Source: Acuticoccus sediminis (lineage in GTDB: Bacteria; Pseudomonadota; Alphaproteobacteria; Rhizobiales; Amorphaceae). Taken from it: a stretch of 64,000 bases of DNA. The stretch covers positions 868,001 through 932,000 of the forward strand of contig NZ_QHHQ01000002.1 of the NCBI RefSeq assembly GCF_003258595.1, in the 5' to 3' direction. This document shows positions 16,699 to 25,052 of this stretch, piece by piece. The position numbers and the translations under genes were made by a program. The first letter of the stretch is position 1, and every line of letters begins with the position of its first letter. The notes under the pieces are model-generated. The model had not been told where the DNA came from and made no database searches. It saw only the letters and a list, made by a program, of their open reading frames with translations.

Positions 16699-17644
16699 TC
16701 CGGCCACGCGCCGCGCACGCTTGCGCGACCGTCTGGCGAGCGGGGAGCTGATCGTCGCGCCCGGCGCGTGCAACGGACTGGGCGCCAGCCTCGTCGAGCG
16801 GGCCGGCTTCGAGGCCGTCTACATGACGGGCTCGGGCGTCGCCAACGCGCTGACCGGCAAGGCGGACGTCGGCCTCCTGTCGCTGACCGAGATGGCGATG
16901 ATGGTGCGCTTCATGACGCACGCCACCCCGCTGCCGGTCATCGCCGACGCCGACAACGGCTACGGCAACGCCATCAACGTGGTGCGCACGGTCGAGGAGT
17001 ACGAGGCCGCCGGCGTCACCGCGCTCCACATCGAGGACCAGGTGGTGCCGAAGCGTTGCGGCTCCATCGCCGGCAAGGTGGTGGTGCCGGCGGACGAGAT
17101 GGAGGGGAAGATCCGCGCCGCCTGCGACGCACGCTCGGACCCGAACCTCGTCATCATCGCCCGGACGGACGCCCGGGCCGCCCACGGTCTCGACGAGGCG
17201 ATCGGGCGCGGCCGACGCTACGCCGCCGCCGGGGCGGACGTCATCTTCCCCGACGCGCTGCTGTCGGAGGCGGAATATGCCCGCTTCGCCGCCGAGGTGC
17301 CGGGGCCGAAGCTTCTCAACATGGGTGGCTACGCGCGCAAGCGCACGACGCCGAAGATACCGCTCGAGACGGTCGCGGCGATGGGCTACGCCATCGTCCT
17401 CTTCCCGCTCGCCTCGATCCGTGCCGCCGTCGCGGCGGAGCTCGACTTCCTGCACGGCCTGCGCGCCCGAGGCACCCAGCACGAGATCGAGCACCTCGAC
17501 GTGCTGGACGGCCACCCCGTCGAGAACTGGTACGAGTTCACCGGCATTTCGGAGGTGCGCGCCCTCGAGGACCGCTACCTGCCCGCGGCGGACGTCGCCG
17601 CGCGCTACGCCAACACCGCCGGACACCGCCCCGGCGACACCTGA
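16688..17644 (+). CDS. Second isocitrate lyase/PEP mutase family enzyme with altered loop
   Basis: 318 residues; the ATG at 16688 overlaps the preceding gene by 11 bases. DADNGYG (87-93) and HIEDQ (114-118) are present, but the catalytic loop reads KRCGS (122-126), with Ser where the previous paralogue has His. It is longer at the C-terminus (about 30 residues: VENWYEFTGISEVRALEDRY). It probably acts on a related but different carboxylate, for example as an oxaloacetate decarboxylase or 2,3-dimethylmalate lyase. The cysteine needed as general acid is retained. Tandem placement implies sequential or alternative substrates in one route. Confidence 0.85.
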   Translation: MRPDPATRRARLRDRLASGELIVAPGACNGLGASLVERAGFEAVYMTGSGVANALTGKADVGLLSLTEMAMMVRFMTHATPLPVIADADNGYGNAINVVRTVEEYEAAGVTALHIEDQVVPKRCGSIAGKVVVPADEMEGKIRAACDARSDPNLVIIARTDARAAHGLDEAIGRGRRYAAAGADVIFPDALLSEAEYARFAAEVPGPKLLNMGGYARKRTTPKIPLETVAAMGYAIVLFPLASIRAAVAAELDFLHGLRARGTQHEIEHLDVLDGHPVENWYEFTGISEVRALEDRYLPAADVAARYANTAGHRPGDT

Positions 17645-17719
17645 GCAGCCGCCGCGCATGACCGATCTACGGTCCGCCGCGCCCGGCCGCCCCAATAATG
17701 ACACGAGAGGAAACGCCCC

Positions 17720-20401
17720 GTGACCATGAGCGTGGACAGCCTCGACACCGCGAGGGTCGTCGAGATCAATGACCGTGAGCTCCACTACTACAGCCTGGAG
17801 GCCGCGGAGGCGGCGGGGGCAGGGCCGATCTCGCGCCTGCCGCGCTCGCTGAAGGTCCTCTACGAGAACCTGCTGCGCCATGAGGACGGCGTCACCGTCA
17901 CGCGCGATCACCTGATGCGCTTCGCGGCCAGTCTCGACCCGGAGGCCCCGCGCGAGGAGATCTGGTTCAGCCCGACGCGGATCCTCATGAACGACAGCGC
18001 CGGGATCCCGCTGATGGCCGACATGGCGGCGCTGCGCGGGGCGATGGCGCGGGCGGGCAAGGACCCGGACGCGATCAACCCGCAGATCCAGTCCGACCTC
18101 GTCGTCGACCACTCGGTGATGGTCGACCGGTCGGCGAGCGCGGACGCCTTCGATGCCAACCTCGCGCTGGAATACGACCGCAACGAGGAGCGCTACACGT
18201 TCCTGCGCTGGGCGCGGGACACCTTCTCCAACTTCCGCGCCGTCCCGCCCGGCACCGGCATCTGCCATCAGGTGAACCTCGAGGCGCTCGCCCGCTGCGT
18301 CTGGACCGAGGAGGATGGCAACCGCACGCTCGTCTTCCCCGAGACGCTGCTGGGGACCGACAGCCACACGCCGATGATCAACGGCATCGGCGTGCTCGGC
18401 TGGGGCGTCGGCGGCATCGAGGCGGGGGCGGCTATGCTCGGCCAGCCGGTCACGATGATCGTCCCGCCCGTCGTCGGCTGCCGGCTCGACGGTGAATTGC
18501 CGCCCGGCGCCAACGCGACCGACCTGGTGCTCGCCATCACCGAGCGGCTGCGCGAGGTCGGCGTCGTCGGCACCTTCGTGGAGTTCCACGGCGGGGGGCT
18601 CGCCAGCCTGCCGCTCTCCGACCGGGCGACGCTCGCCAACATGGCGCCGGAGTACGGCGCGACCATGGGCTTCTTCCCGATCGACGGCGAGACGCTGCGC
18701 TATCTCGGCGAGACCAATCGCGGCGGCGAGCACCTCGAGCTGGTGGAGCGCTATTGCCGCCTCCAGGGCCTCTGGCACGACCCGGCCGATCCGGCGCCGA
18801 TCTTCGCGCGCGAGGTCGTCGTCGACCTCTCAGAGGTCGTCCCCGCCATCGCCGGGCCGAAGCGGCCGCAGGACCGTGTCCTGCTGGCCGAGGCCGGGGC
18901 GCGCTTCCGCAGCGAGGTGCTGCCCGAGCAGCCGCCGCTCGCCGATGGCGCGGCGACGCTCGACAGCGGGCACGTCCTGCGCCACGGCGACATCGTCATC
19001 GCCTCCATCACCAGCTGCACGAACACCTCGAACCCGTCGGTGATGCTGGCGGCCGGTCTGCTGGCGCAGAAGGCGGTGGCGAGAGGGCTGACGTCCAGCG
19101 CGTGGACGAAGACGTCGATGGCGCCCGGATCGCGCGTCGTCACCGACTACCTGGAGGCGACGGGCCTGCAGAAGGCGCTCGACGCGCTCGGCTTCCAGTG
19201 CGTCGGCTACGGCTGCGCGACGTGCATGGGCAACTCCGGCCCGCTGCCGGACGACATCTCCGCCGCCATCCAGGACAACGACGTGTGCGCCGTCGCCGTC
19301 CTCTCCGGCAACCGCAACTTCGAGGGGCGCGTGCACCCGCTGACGAAAGCGAACTACATCGCCTCGCCGCCACTCATCGTCGCCTACGCCATCGCCGGGA
19401 ACATGGGCGTGGACCTCCTGAACGACCCGCTCGGCACGGGAAACGACGGGCAGCCGGTCTACTTCCGCGACATCTGGCCCTCGGCGGAGGAGGTGGCGGA
19501 TCTGGCGCGCTCCGCGCTTACCGCCGACCGCTTCCGGTCGCGCTACTCCAACCTCTTCGAGGGCGACGCGCGGTGGAAGGCGATCGAGGCGCCGCGGGGG
19601 GCGACGTTCACCTGGCCGGGCGAGAGCCTCTACATCAAGGAGCCGCCGTTCTTCGACGGCGTGACGCCGGACGTCCCGCCGGTGCGTGACATCCTCGGCG
19701 CACGGGCGCTCGGCATGTACGGCGATTCGATCACCACCGACCACATCTCGCCGGTCGGGACGATCACCGCGAGCTCGGCGGCGGGCGAGTACCTCATCGC
19801 GCAAGGGGTGGCGCCGGCGGACTTCAACTCCTTCGCGGCGCGGCGGATCAACCACGACGTCATGATCCGCGGCGCGTTCGCCAACATCCGCATCGCCAAC
19901 GAGATGGTGCCGGAGAAGAAGGGCGGCTGGACGCGCCACCAGCCGTCCGGCGAGGTGATGCCGGTGCACGAGGCGGCCCGGCTCTATGCCGGGGAGGGAA
20001 CGCCGCTGGTGGTGGTCGCGGGCCGCGACTACGGCGTCGGCTCCTCGCGCGACTGGGCGGCGAAGGGCACGCGGCTCCTCGGCGTGCGGGCCATCCTGGC
20101 GGAAGGGTTCGAGCGCATCCACCGCTCCAACCTCATCGGCATGGGGGTGCTGCCGCTCCAGTTCGAGGACGGCACGACGCGCGGCACGCTCGGCCTCGAC
20201 GGCACCGAGCAGTTCGACGTCCTCGGCCTCGCCGGCGAGATCACGCCGCGCATGCCGGTGCCGGTGCGGATCCTGCGCCCGGACGGGCGGCAGGAGGAGA
20301 TCACGATGATCTGCCGGCTCGATACCGCCATCGAGGTGGACTACTACCGCCACGGCGGCATCCTGCACTACGTGCTGCGCAACACGATGGGGAATGCCTG
20401 A
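17720..20401 (+). CDS. Aconitate hydratase, AcnA/AcnD type
   Basis: 893 residues from the GTG at 17720 (an ATG at 17726 is the alternative), with a GAGAGG ribosome binding site at 17705-17710. The three iron-sulphur cysteines are visible: SCTNTSNPS (Cys433) and GYGCATCMGNSG (Cys499 and Cys502). The family motifs LGTDSHTPMINGIGVLGWGVGG, SGNRNFEGRVHP and GRDYGVGSSRDWAAKG are intact. It dehydrates and rehydrates citrate, methylcitrate or aconitate-type acids. Adjacency to a prpF homologue (TGATG overlap at the stop) is the hallmark of AcnD-type methylcitrate dehydratases, but from sequence alone AcnA-type housekeeping activity cannot be excluded. Confidence 0.93.
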   Translation: MTMSVDSLDTARVVEINDRELHYYSLEAAEAAGAGPISRLPRSLKVLYENLLRHEDGVTVTRDHLMRFAASLDPEAPREEIWFSPTRILMNDSAGIPLMADMAALRGAMARAGKDPDAINPQIQSDLVVDHSVMVDRSASADAFDANLALEYDRNEERYTFLRWARDTFSNFRAVPPGTGICHQVNLEALARCVWTEEDGNRTLVFPETLLGTDSHTPMINGIGVLGWGVGGIEAGAAMLGQPVTMIVPPVVGCRLDGELPPGANATDLVLAITERLREVGVVGTFVEFHGGGLASLPLSDRATLANMAPEYGATMGFFPIDGETLRYLGETNRGGEHLELVERYCRLQGLWHDPADPAPIFAREVVVDLSEVVPAIAGPKRPQDRVLLAEAGARFRSEVLPEQPPLADGAATLDSGHVLRHGDIVIASITSCTNTSNPSVMLAAGLLAQKAVARGLTSSAWTKTSMAPGSRVVTDYLEATGLQKALDALGFQCVGYGCATCMGNSGPLPDDISAAIQDNDVCAVAVLSGNRNFEGRVHPLTKANYIASPPLIVAYAIAGNMGVDLLNDPLGTGNDGQPVYFRDIWPSAEEVADLARSALTADRFRSRYSNLFEGDARWKAIEAPRGATFTWPGESLYIKEPPFFDGVTPDVPPVRDILGARALGMYGDSITTDHISPVGTITASSAAGEYLIAQGVAPADFNSFAARRINHDVMIRGAFANIRIANEMVPEKKGGWTRHQPSGEVMPVHEAARLYAGEGTPLVVVAGRDYGVGSSRDWAAKGTRLLGVRAILAEGFERIHRSNLIGMGVLPLQFEDGTTRGTLGLDGTEQFDVLGLAGEITPRMPVPVRILRPDGRQEEITMICRLDTAIEVDYYRHGGILHYVLRNTMGNA

Positions 20402-21549
20402 TGGCGACGCGCCAGTCCGGATACCGTGCCGTCTTCATGCGGGGCGGGACCAGCAAGGCGGTGATCTTCCGCGATCCGGACATCCCGGCCGATCCGGACG
20501 AGCGTCACGCGATGTTCCTGCGCCTGATGGGGAGTCCGGACCCCGCCCGGCGACAGCTCGACGGTCTCGGCGGGGGCGTCTCCTCGCTGTCGAAGGTCTG
20601 CATCGTCGGCCCCTCCGCGCGTGAGGACGCCGACGTCGACTACACCTTCGCGCAGATCCCGGTGACCGGCACCACCGTCGACTACAGCGCGAACTGCGGG
20701 AACATGTCGTCGGCCATCGGCCCGTTCGCGGTGGAGGAGGGGCTGGTCGCCGCCAATGGCGACGAGGCGACGGTGCGCATCTTCAACGCCAACACCAGCA
20801 AGATCATCGTGAGCCGCTTCCCGGTCCGGGACGGGCTGCCGGTGGTGGAGGGGGACTTCGTCAATCCGGGCGTCGCCGGGAGCGGCGCACCGATCCGTCT
20901 GGATTTCCTGGACCCGGGTGGCGCCACGACCGGCCGCCTCCTTCCGACCGGGAGCCCGGTCGACACCTTCGAGCATCCCGACCTCCCCGGTCCGGTCGAG
21001 GCGTCGCTCGTCGATGCGACCAACATGGTGGCCTTCGTGCCCGCCGCGTTCCTCGGCGCGAGCGGGATCGAGACGCCGGACGCCATCGAGGCGGACGCCA
21101 CGCTGATGCATCGCCTGGAGCTGCTGCGCCGCCTCGCCAGCGTCCGCGCCGGCCTTTCGGCGGACGAGGCGGCGGCCGGCCGGATCGAGGGCAACCCGAA
21201 GGTGGCCCTCGTCTCGGCCCCGCGTCCCTACGCTCTGACGTCGGGCGAGAGCGTCGGCGCCGACGGGTTCGACGTCGGGGTGCGGATCATTTCGATGGGG
21301 CAGGCGCACCGGGCGATCACCCTCACCGGCGCCCTCTGCACCGCCGTCGCGGCGCGGATCCCCGGGACCGTCGTCGCGTCGGCGGCACGGGTACCGGCGG
21401 CGGCCGACACGCCGGTCCGCATCGGCCATTCGTCCGGCATCCTTCCGGCGGTGTCCGACGTCGTCACCACGGACGGGGCCTTGACGGCGCGTAGCGCCGG
21501 CGTGTTCCGTACCGCGCGCCGGCTCATGGAGGGCCAGGTCTACGCCTGA
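20401..21549 (+). CDS. prpF: PrpF-family methylaconitate/methylitaconate isomerase
   Basis: 382 residues starting one base inside the aconitase stop. The N-terminal FMRGGTSKAVIF (12-23) and the block YSANCGNMSSAIGPFA (95-110), containing the presumed catalytic Cys99, are diagnostic for the PrpF branch of the diaminopimelate-epimerase fold. PrpF isomerises trans-aconitate or methylaconitate made by AcnD; the related Mii isomerises methylitaconate in nicotinate fermentation. Together with the two upstream lyases it points to breakdown of methylcitrate-like or dimethylmalate-like acids. No citrate or methylcitrate synthase is in the window, so the substrate is probably imported. Confidence 0.92.
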   Translation: MATRQSGYRAVFMRGGTSKAVIFRDPDIPADPDERHAMFLRLMGSPDPARRQLDGLGGGVSSLSKVCIVGPSAREDADVDYTFAQIPVTGTTVDYSANCGNMSSAIGPFAVEEGLVAANGDEATVRIFNANTSKIIVSRFPVRDGLPVVEGDFVNPGVAGSGAPIRLDFLDPGGATTGRLLPTGSPVDTFEHPDLPGPVEASLVDATNMVAFVPAAFLGASGIETPDAIEADATLMHRLELLRRLASVRAGLSADEAAAGRIEGNPKVALVSAPRPYALTSGESVGADGFDVGVRIISMGQAHRAITLTGALCTAVAARIPGTVVASAARVPAAADTPVRIGHSSGILPAVSDVVTTDGALTARSAGVFRTARRLMEGQVYA

Positions 21550-21557
21550 CCCCGCGA

Positions 21558-21577
21558 CGGCGCCGGACGCGGCGCCG
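21558..21577. terminator. Strong hairpin between convergent prpF and enolase-family gene
   Basis: CGGCGCCG-GACG-CGGCGCCG forms a perfect 8-base-pair stem with a four-base loop, nine bases after the prpF stop and six before the stop of the minus-strand gene. It is likely a bidirectional terminator. Confidence 0.5.
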
Positions 21578-21582
21578 GGCGG

Positions 21583-22791
21583 CTACAGCCGGGTGACGAT
21601 CGAGATCGCGTCCTCGGCGCGCTCCAGTCCCTCCGCGAGCTCGAGGCCGAGGCCCGGCCCGTCGGGCACCGTGATCATTCCATTCTCGATCGGTGGAAGC
21701 TGGGTCACGAGGCGGTGGTACCAGCCGTAGTAGAAGGCACGGGTGAACTCCTGCTCCACGATGTTCGGTGCCGCGAGGGCAAGGTGGGTCGAGACGGCGA
21801 GCGTCACCGGCCCGGAGCAGTCGTGGAAGGCGATGGGCCGGGCAGCGGCCTCGGCGAGGCCGGCGGCCTTGCGGGCGAAGGTGATCCCGCCGCCCCACGT
21901 GACGTCGATGATCGGCGTCGCGATGCCGCCGAGCTCGATGAGCTCGCGGATCTGGCCGAGACCGCCCAGCGTCTCACCCCCGGCGAGCGGCGCCGCGGTC
22001 GCCTCCATGAGCTCGCGGAGGTCCTGGGTCCGGTCCATCCAGATCGGGTCCTCGACCCAGTCCATCCCGATCGGCTCGAGGGCACGGCAGATCGTCTTCG
22101 CCGCGCCAAGGCCCCAGATGCCGTGAAGCTCGGCCTTGAGGCGCATCCTGTCGCCGTGCGCGGCGCGGATCTCCTCGAACGGCTTGAGGCCCCGCTTCAG
22201 GTCCGCGACGGAAATGCCGACGCCGTCGGCCGCGCCCTCGGCGAAGTCGAACGGCCAGATCTTCATCGCCCCGATGCCCATGTCGAGGAGCTCCGCGGCG
22301 ACTTCGGCCGGGCGCTCCATGAAGCCGGTGAGATCCTCGTATCGCGTCCCCGCCGTGTCCCCGGAGGCGCCGAGGCCGAAATTGCCGGGCCGCACGTCGG
22401 AGCTTTGCGAGACGTAGTCCGGCCCGGCGCAGGTGTTGTAGAGCCTGACGCGGTCGCGGGTGCGCCCGCCGAGGAGATCGCAGAGCGGCCGCCCCGAGAC
22501 CTTGCCGGCGATGTCCCACAGCGCGACGTCGGCGGCGGAGAGCGCCCGGATCTCGGTGCTGGTCCCGTAGAAGCCGACGTACGGGCGCATCGCCGCGTGG
22601 AGGTGCTCGATGCGCGAGGGGTCCTGGCCGAGGATCGCAGGGGCGATCCGGTCGTGGACGTCGGCCTCGATCGCCGCGGTGCCGAACCAGCTCTCGCCCA
22701 GTCCGGTCAATCCCTCGTCGGTGTGGAGACGCACCCAGATGAGGGTCGCGTGGCGCTTCAGACGAAGCGTTTCGACGGCGGTGATCTTCAT
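21583..22791 (-). CDS. Enolase-superfamily (mandelate racemase-like) dehydratase or racemase
   Basis: 402 residues. The capping domain is followed by a barrel with the metal ligands of the superfamily: Glu221 in KAELHG, Glu247 in VEDP and Glu273 in GGETLGG. Lys177 in MKIWPFD, Asp296 in DVTWGGG and His323 in FHDCSGP match the mandelate-racemase acid/base set (Asp-His dyad). The inserted segment DYVSQSSDVRPGNFG (125-139) is unusual and may shape substrate choice. It abstracts the proton alpha to a carboxylate; sugar-acid dehydratase is the most common activity. It follows hyuB on the same strand after a 255-base gap with hairpins, so it may be separately transcribed. Confidence 0.85.
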   Translation of the reverse strand: MKITAVETLRLKRHATLIWVRLHTDEGLTGLGESWFGTAAIEADVHDRIAPAILGQDPSRIEHLHAAMRPYVGFYGTSTEIRALSAADVALWDIAGKVSGRPLCDLLGGRTRDRVRLYNTCAGPDYVSQSSDVRPGNFGLGASGDTAGTRYEDLTGFMERPAEVAAELLDMGIGAMKIWPFDFAEGAADGVGISVADLKRGLKPFEEIRAAHGDRMRLKAELHGIWGLGAAKTICRALEPIGMDWVEDPIWMDRTQDLRELMEATAAPLAGGETLGGLGQIRELIELGGIATPIIDVTWGGGITFARKAAGLAEAAARPIAFHDCSGPVTLAVSTHLALAAPNIVEQEFTRAFYYGWYHRLVTQLPPIENGMITVPDGPGLGLELAEGLERAEDAISIVTRL

Positions 22792-22861
22792 GCGGCCGCC
22801 GCTCGTGCCGCGATTGAAACAGGTCCCATGATCCTCGGTGCCCCCTGGTGCGCCTCTCGCG

Positions 22862-22882
22862 GCCGGGCCCCTGCGGCCCGGC
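22862..22882 (-). terminator. Hairpin between hyuB and the enolase-family gene
   Basis: GCCGGGCC (22862-22869) pairs with GGCCCGGC (22875-22882) around a 5-base loop. It lies in the 255-base spacer between the hyuB stop and the downstream enolase-family start and probably ends the LysR-linked operon. Further short inverted repeats surround it. Confidence 0.45.
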
Positions 22883-23046
22883 GGATCCGGACGTCGGTTC
22901 CGGACCCTGCGTAACGGCGTCGTTTGCGGCCATCATGGCGGCCGCGGCAGGGCGCGACAAGCGCGGGCGGGGCAGCGCCCGGGGTCGAGCCGGGCGGCCA
23001 CGCTGCCGGCGGTCCCGGCGGTGTCAGGCGGGACGCGGGCTCGCGC

Positions 23047-25038
23047 TCACGCCGAAAGGGCCCGGCGCATTTGCGGGTGGGCGGCGACGAGCGCTTCGTA
23101 GGCCTCGAGGATGCGGGCCGTGCCGTCGCCGGCGTCACCGTCCTCTTCCAGGGCCTCGAAGATGCGGTGCTTGACCCAGAAGCGCCATTCGACCGGGAGC
23201 GCGAACAGGATCCCGCTCAGGGTATCGTAGGCCTTCGGCGTCCACGTCGCTTCGTATGCGGTCCGCTCGGGGCCGAAATCGAAGAAGGCGCCGTTGGCGC
23301 TCGCGTCGCGCATTTCGGCACGTCGCACCGCGGTCGCGTCGGCGTCGATGGTGTCGCCTGCGAGGATGACGCCGTAGTCATCGGCGGCCTGTTCGTGCGT
23401 GAGGAAACCTCGCTGCACGTCGACGAGGACGCGCTCGGGCTCCCGGTCCAGCGGCGAGCCGCGGCCGCCGCCGCCGGGGGACACGATCCGGAAGACGTCG
23501 CCGGGGTCGGCGATGACGAAGTCCGCATTGCCGAGGTCTCGTGCGCGCCCGGTTCCCGGATTGAGCACCGACCCGGACGGGACGCCGGCCTTCCCGCCCA
23601 GGATGCCCCAGGGGCGGAAGCGGCTGCGATCGCGGTTGCGGATGGTGATGCGGGTGTTCGGGCTGAAGACCCTGAACTCCAGCTCCGTCCCGAGGCCGCC
23701 GCGCCAGCGACCGGCGCCACCCGTCCCGGGAGCCAGGCGATAGCGCAGGATCTCGATCGGCACTTCCGCCTCGTTGATCTCCACCGGCGTGTTCTTGAGG
23801 TACGCGCCGTCGGCGCCCGAACCGTCGGTCCCGTCCCGCCACGGCATCCCGCCGGAGCCACCGACGATCGGGTCGATCGCGGCGATGATGCGCCGGCCCG
23901 TCCTGTTGTCCGTCGTCATGACGTTGACGATGGACGACGAGCCGGCCGGTGCCGCGGGCATGCGCTCCGGGATCGCCTGCGCGAACGCGCCGAAGATCAG
24001 GCTCCTGAGCCGGCCGCATGTGAGGCTGCGCATGCCGACGGCGGCAGGGAAGGTCGGATTGACGACGCTGCCCTCCGGGAGGATGCAGCGGAAGGGCCGG
24101 GTCAGCCCCATGTTCAGCATCAGGTTCTGATTGAGCGAGTAGAGGATGTAGTAGACCCCCACGAGCATCAGCGTGTGGCGCGGGTTGCCGCCCGTCGGGA
24201 CGTTGAGCGAGGAGGTCAGCTGCGGGTCGGACCCGGTGAAGTCGAGCTCGGCTTCGTCCCGGTCGATGGTGAGCTTGAGGGCGAGGCGGCAGGGATGGCC
24301 GTCGAGCGAATCCTCGTCGCAGTAGTCCTGGAATCGGTAGACCCCGTCCGGCACCGTGCGCAGCAGTTCGCGGGCCTGGCTCTCGCCGTAGTCCAGCATG
24401 TCCTGCATGCCGGTCTTCACCGCCTCGACGCCGAACTTCGCGATGATCTCGCGCACCTTGCGCTCGCCGGTGTTCAGCGCGCCGACGAATGCCTTCAGGT
24501 CGCCCCAGTTCTGGTCGGGCTGGCGCACGTTCGTGCGCATGATGCCGAGTATCTCGGTGTTCAGGACGCCGGCCTCGTAGAGCTTGCTCGGCGGAAAGCG
24601 GATCCCCTCCTGGTGAACCTCGGTCAGCGTGCGCGAGAGGCTCGCCGGCACGGCGCCGCCCATGTCCGTGTTGTGGATGTGGCCGGCCGCGAAGCAGATC
24701 AGTTCGCCGTCGACGATGATCGGCTTCCACATGTGCATGTCCGGCGTGTGCGTCGCCACGAAGCCGGCATAGGGGTCGTTGGTGAAGCAGATGTCGCCGT
24801 CCTCGTACGACCCGATCGCGCGGATGCCGGGGCCGTAGTCGAGCCCGGGGTACCAGGTGGCGCCGTAGTCGAGCGGGACGGAGAAGGTTGCCCCGTCCGG
24901 GGTCACCAGCATCACCGTGAAGTCCTCCGTTTCCTTCACGAAGGTGGACTGGGCGGTTCGGTAGAGGGTGTACGCCATCGCCTCCGAGGCGGCGCGGAAG
25001 TGGTTGGCGAGGATCTGCAGCGTGGCCTTGTCGGTCAT
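23047..25038 (-). CDS. Hydantoinase B/oxoprolinase family protein (pair 1)
   Basis: 663 residues from the ATG at 25038 (MTDKATLQIL); the frame is open far upstream but that overlaps hyuA. Family features are FVKETEDFTV, FTNDPYAGFVATHTPDMHMW, AGHIHNTDMGGAVPASLSRTLTEVHQEG, the DFTGSDPQ segment, and the glycine-rich ends VGGSGGMPWRDGTDGSG and SPGGGGRG. HyuB proteins work with HyuA in ATP-dependent opening of cyclic amides such as N-methylhydantoin or 5-oxoproline, or in acetone-carboxylase-like reactions. It lies 14 bases after hyuA. It is clearly the same subtype as the hyuB at 43425 (extended 660-675 residue form) and unlike the 569-residue copy at 36752. Confidence 0.92.
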   Translation of the reverse strand: MTDKATLQILANHFRAASEAMAYTLYRTAQSTFVKETEDFTVMLVTPDGATFSVPLDYGATWYPGLDYGPGIRAIGSYEDGDICFTNDPYAGFVATHTPDMHMWKPIIVDGELICFAAGHIHNTDMGGAVPASLSRTLTEVHQEGIRFPPSKLYEAGVLNTEILGIMRTNVRQPDQNWGDLKAFVGALNTGERKVREIIAKFGVEAVKTGMQDMLDYGESQARELLRTVPDGVYRFQDYCDEDSLDGHPCRLALKLTIDRDEAELDFTGSDPQLTSSLNVPTGGNPRHTLMLVGVYYILYSLNQNLMLNMGLTRPFRCILPEGSVVNPTFPAAVGMRSLTCGRLRSLIFGAFAQAIPERMPAAPAGSSSIVNVMTTDNRTGRRIIAAIDPIVGGSGGMPWRDGTDGSGADGAYLKNTPVEINEAEVPIEILRYRLAPGTGGAGRWRGGLGTELEFRVFSPNTRITIRNRDRSRFRPWGILGGKAGVPSGSVLNPGTGRARDLGNADFVIADPGDVFRIVSPGGGGRGSPLDREPERVLVDVQRGFLTHEQAADDYGVILAGDTIDADATAVRRAEMRDASANGAFFDFGPERTAYEATWTPKAYDTLSGILFALPVEWRFWVKHRIFEALEEDGDAGDGTARILEAYEALVAAHPQMRRALSA

Positions 25039-25052
25039 CTCGATACGTCCGG

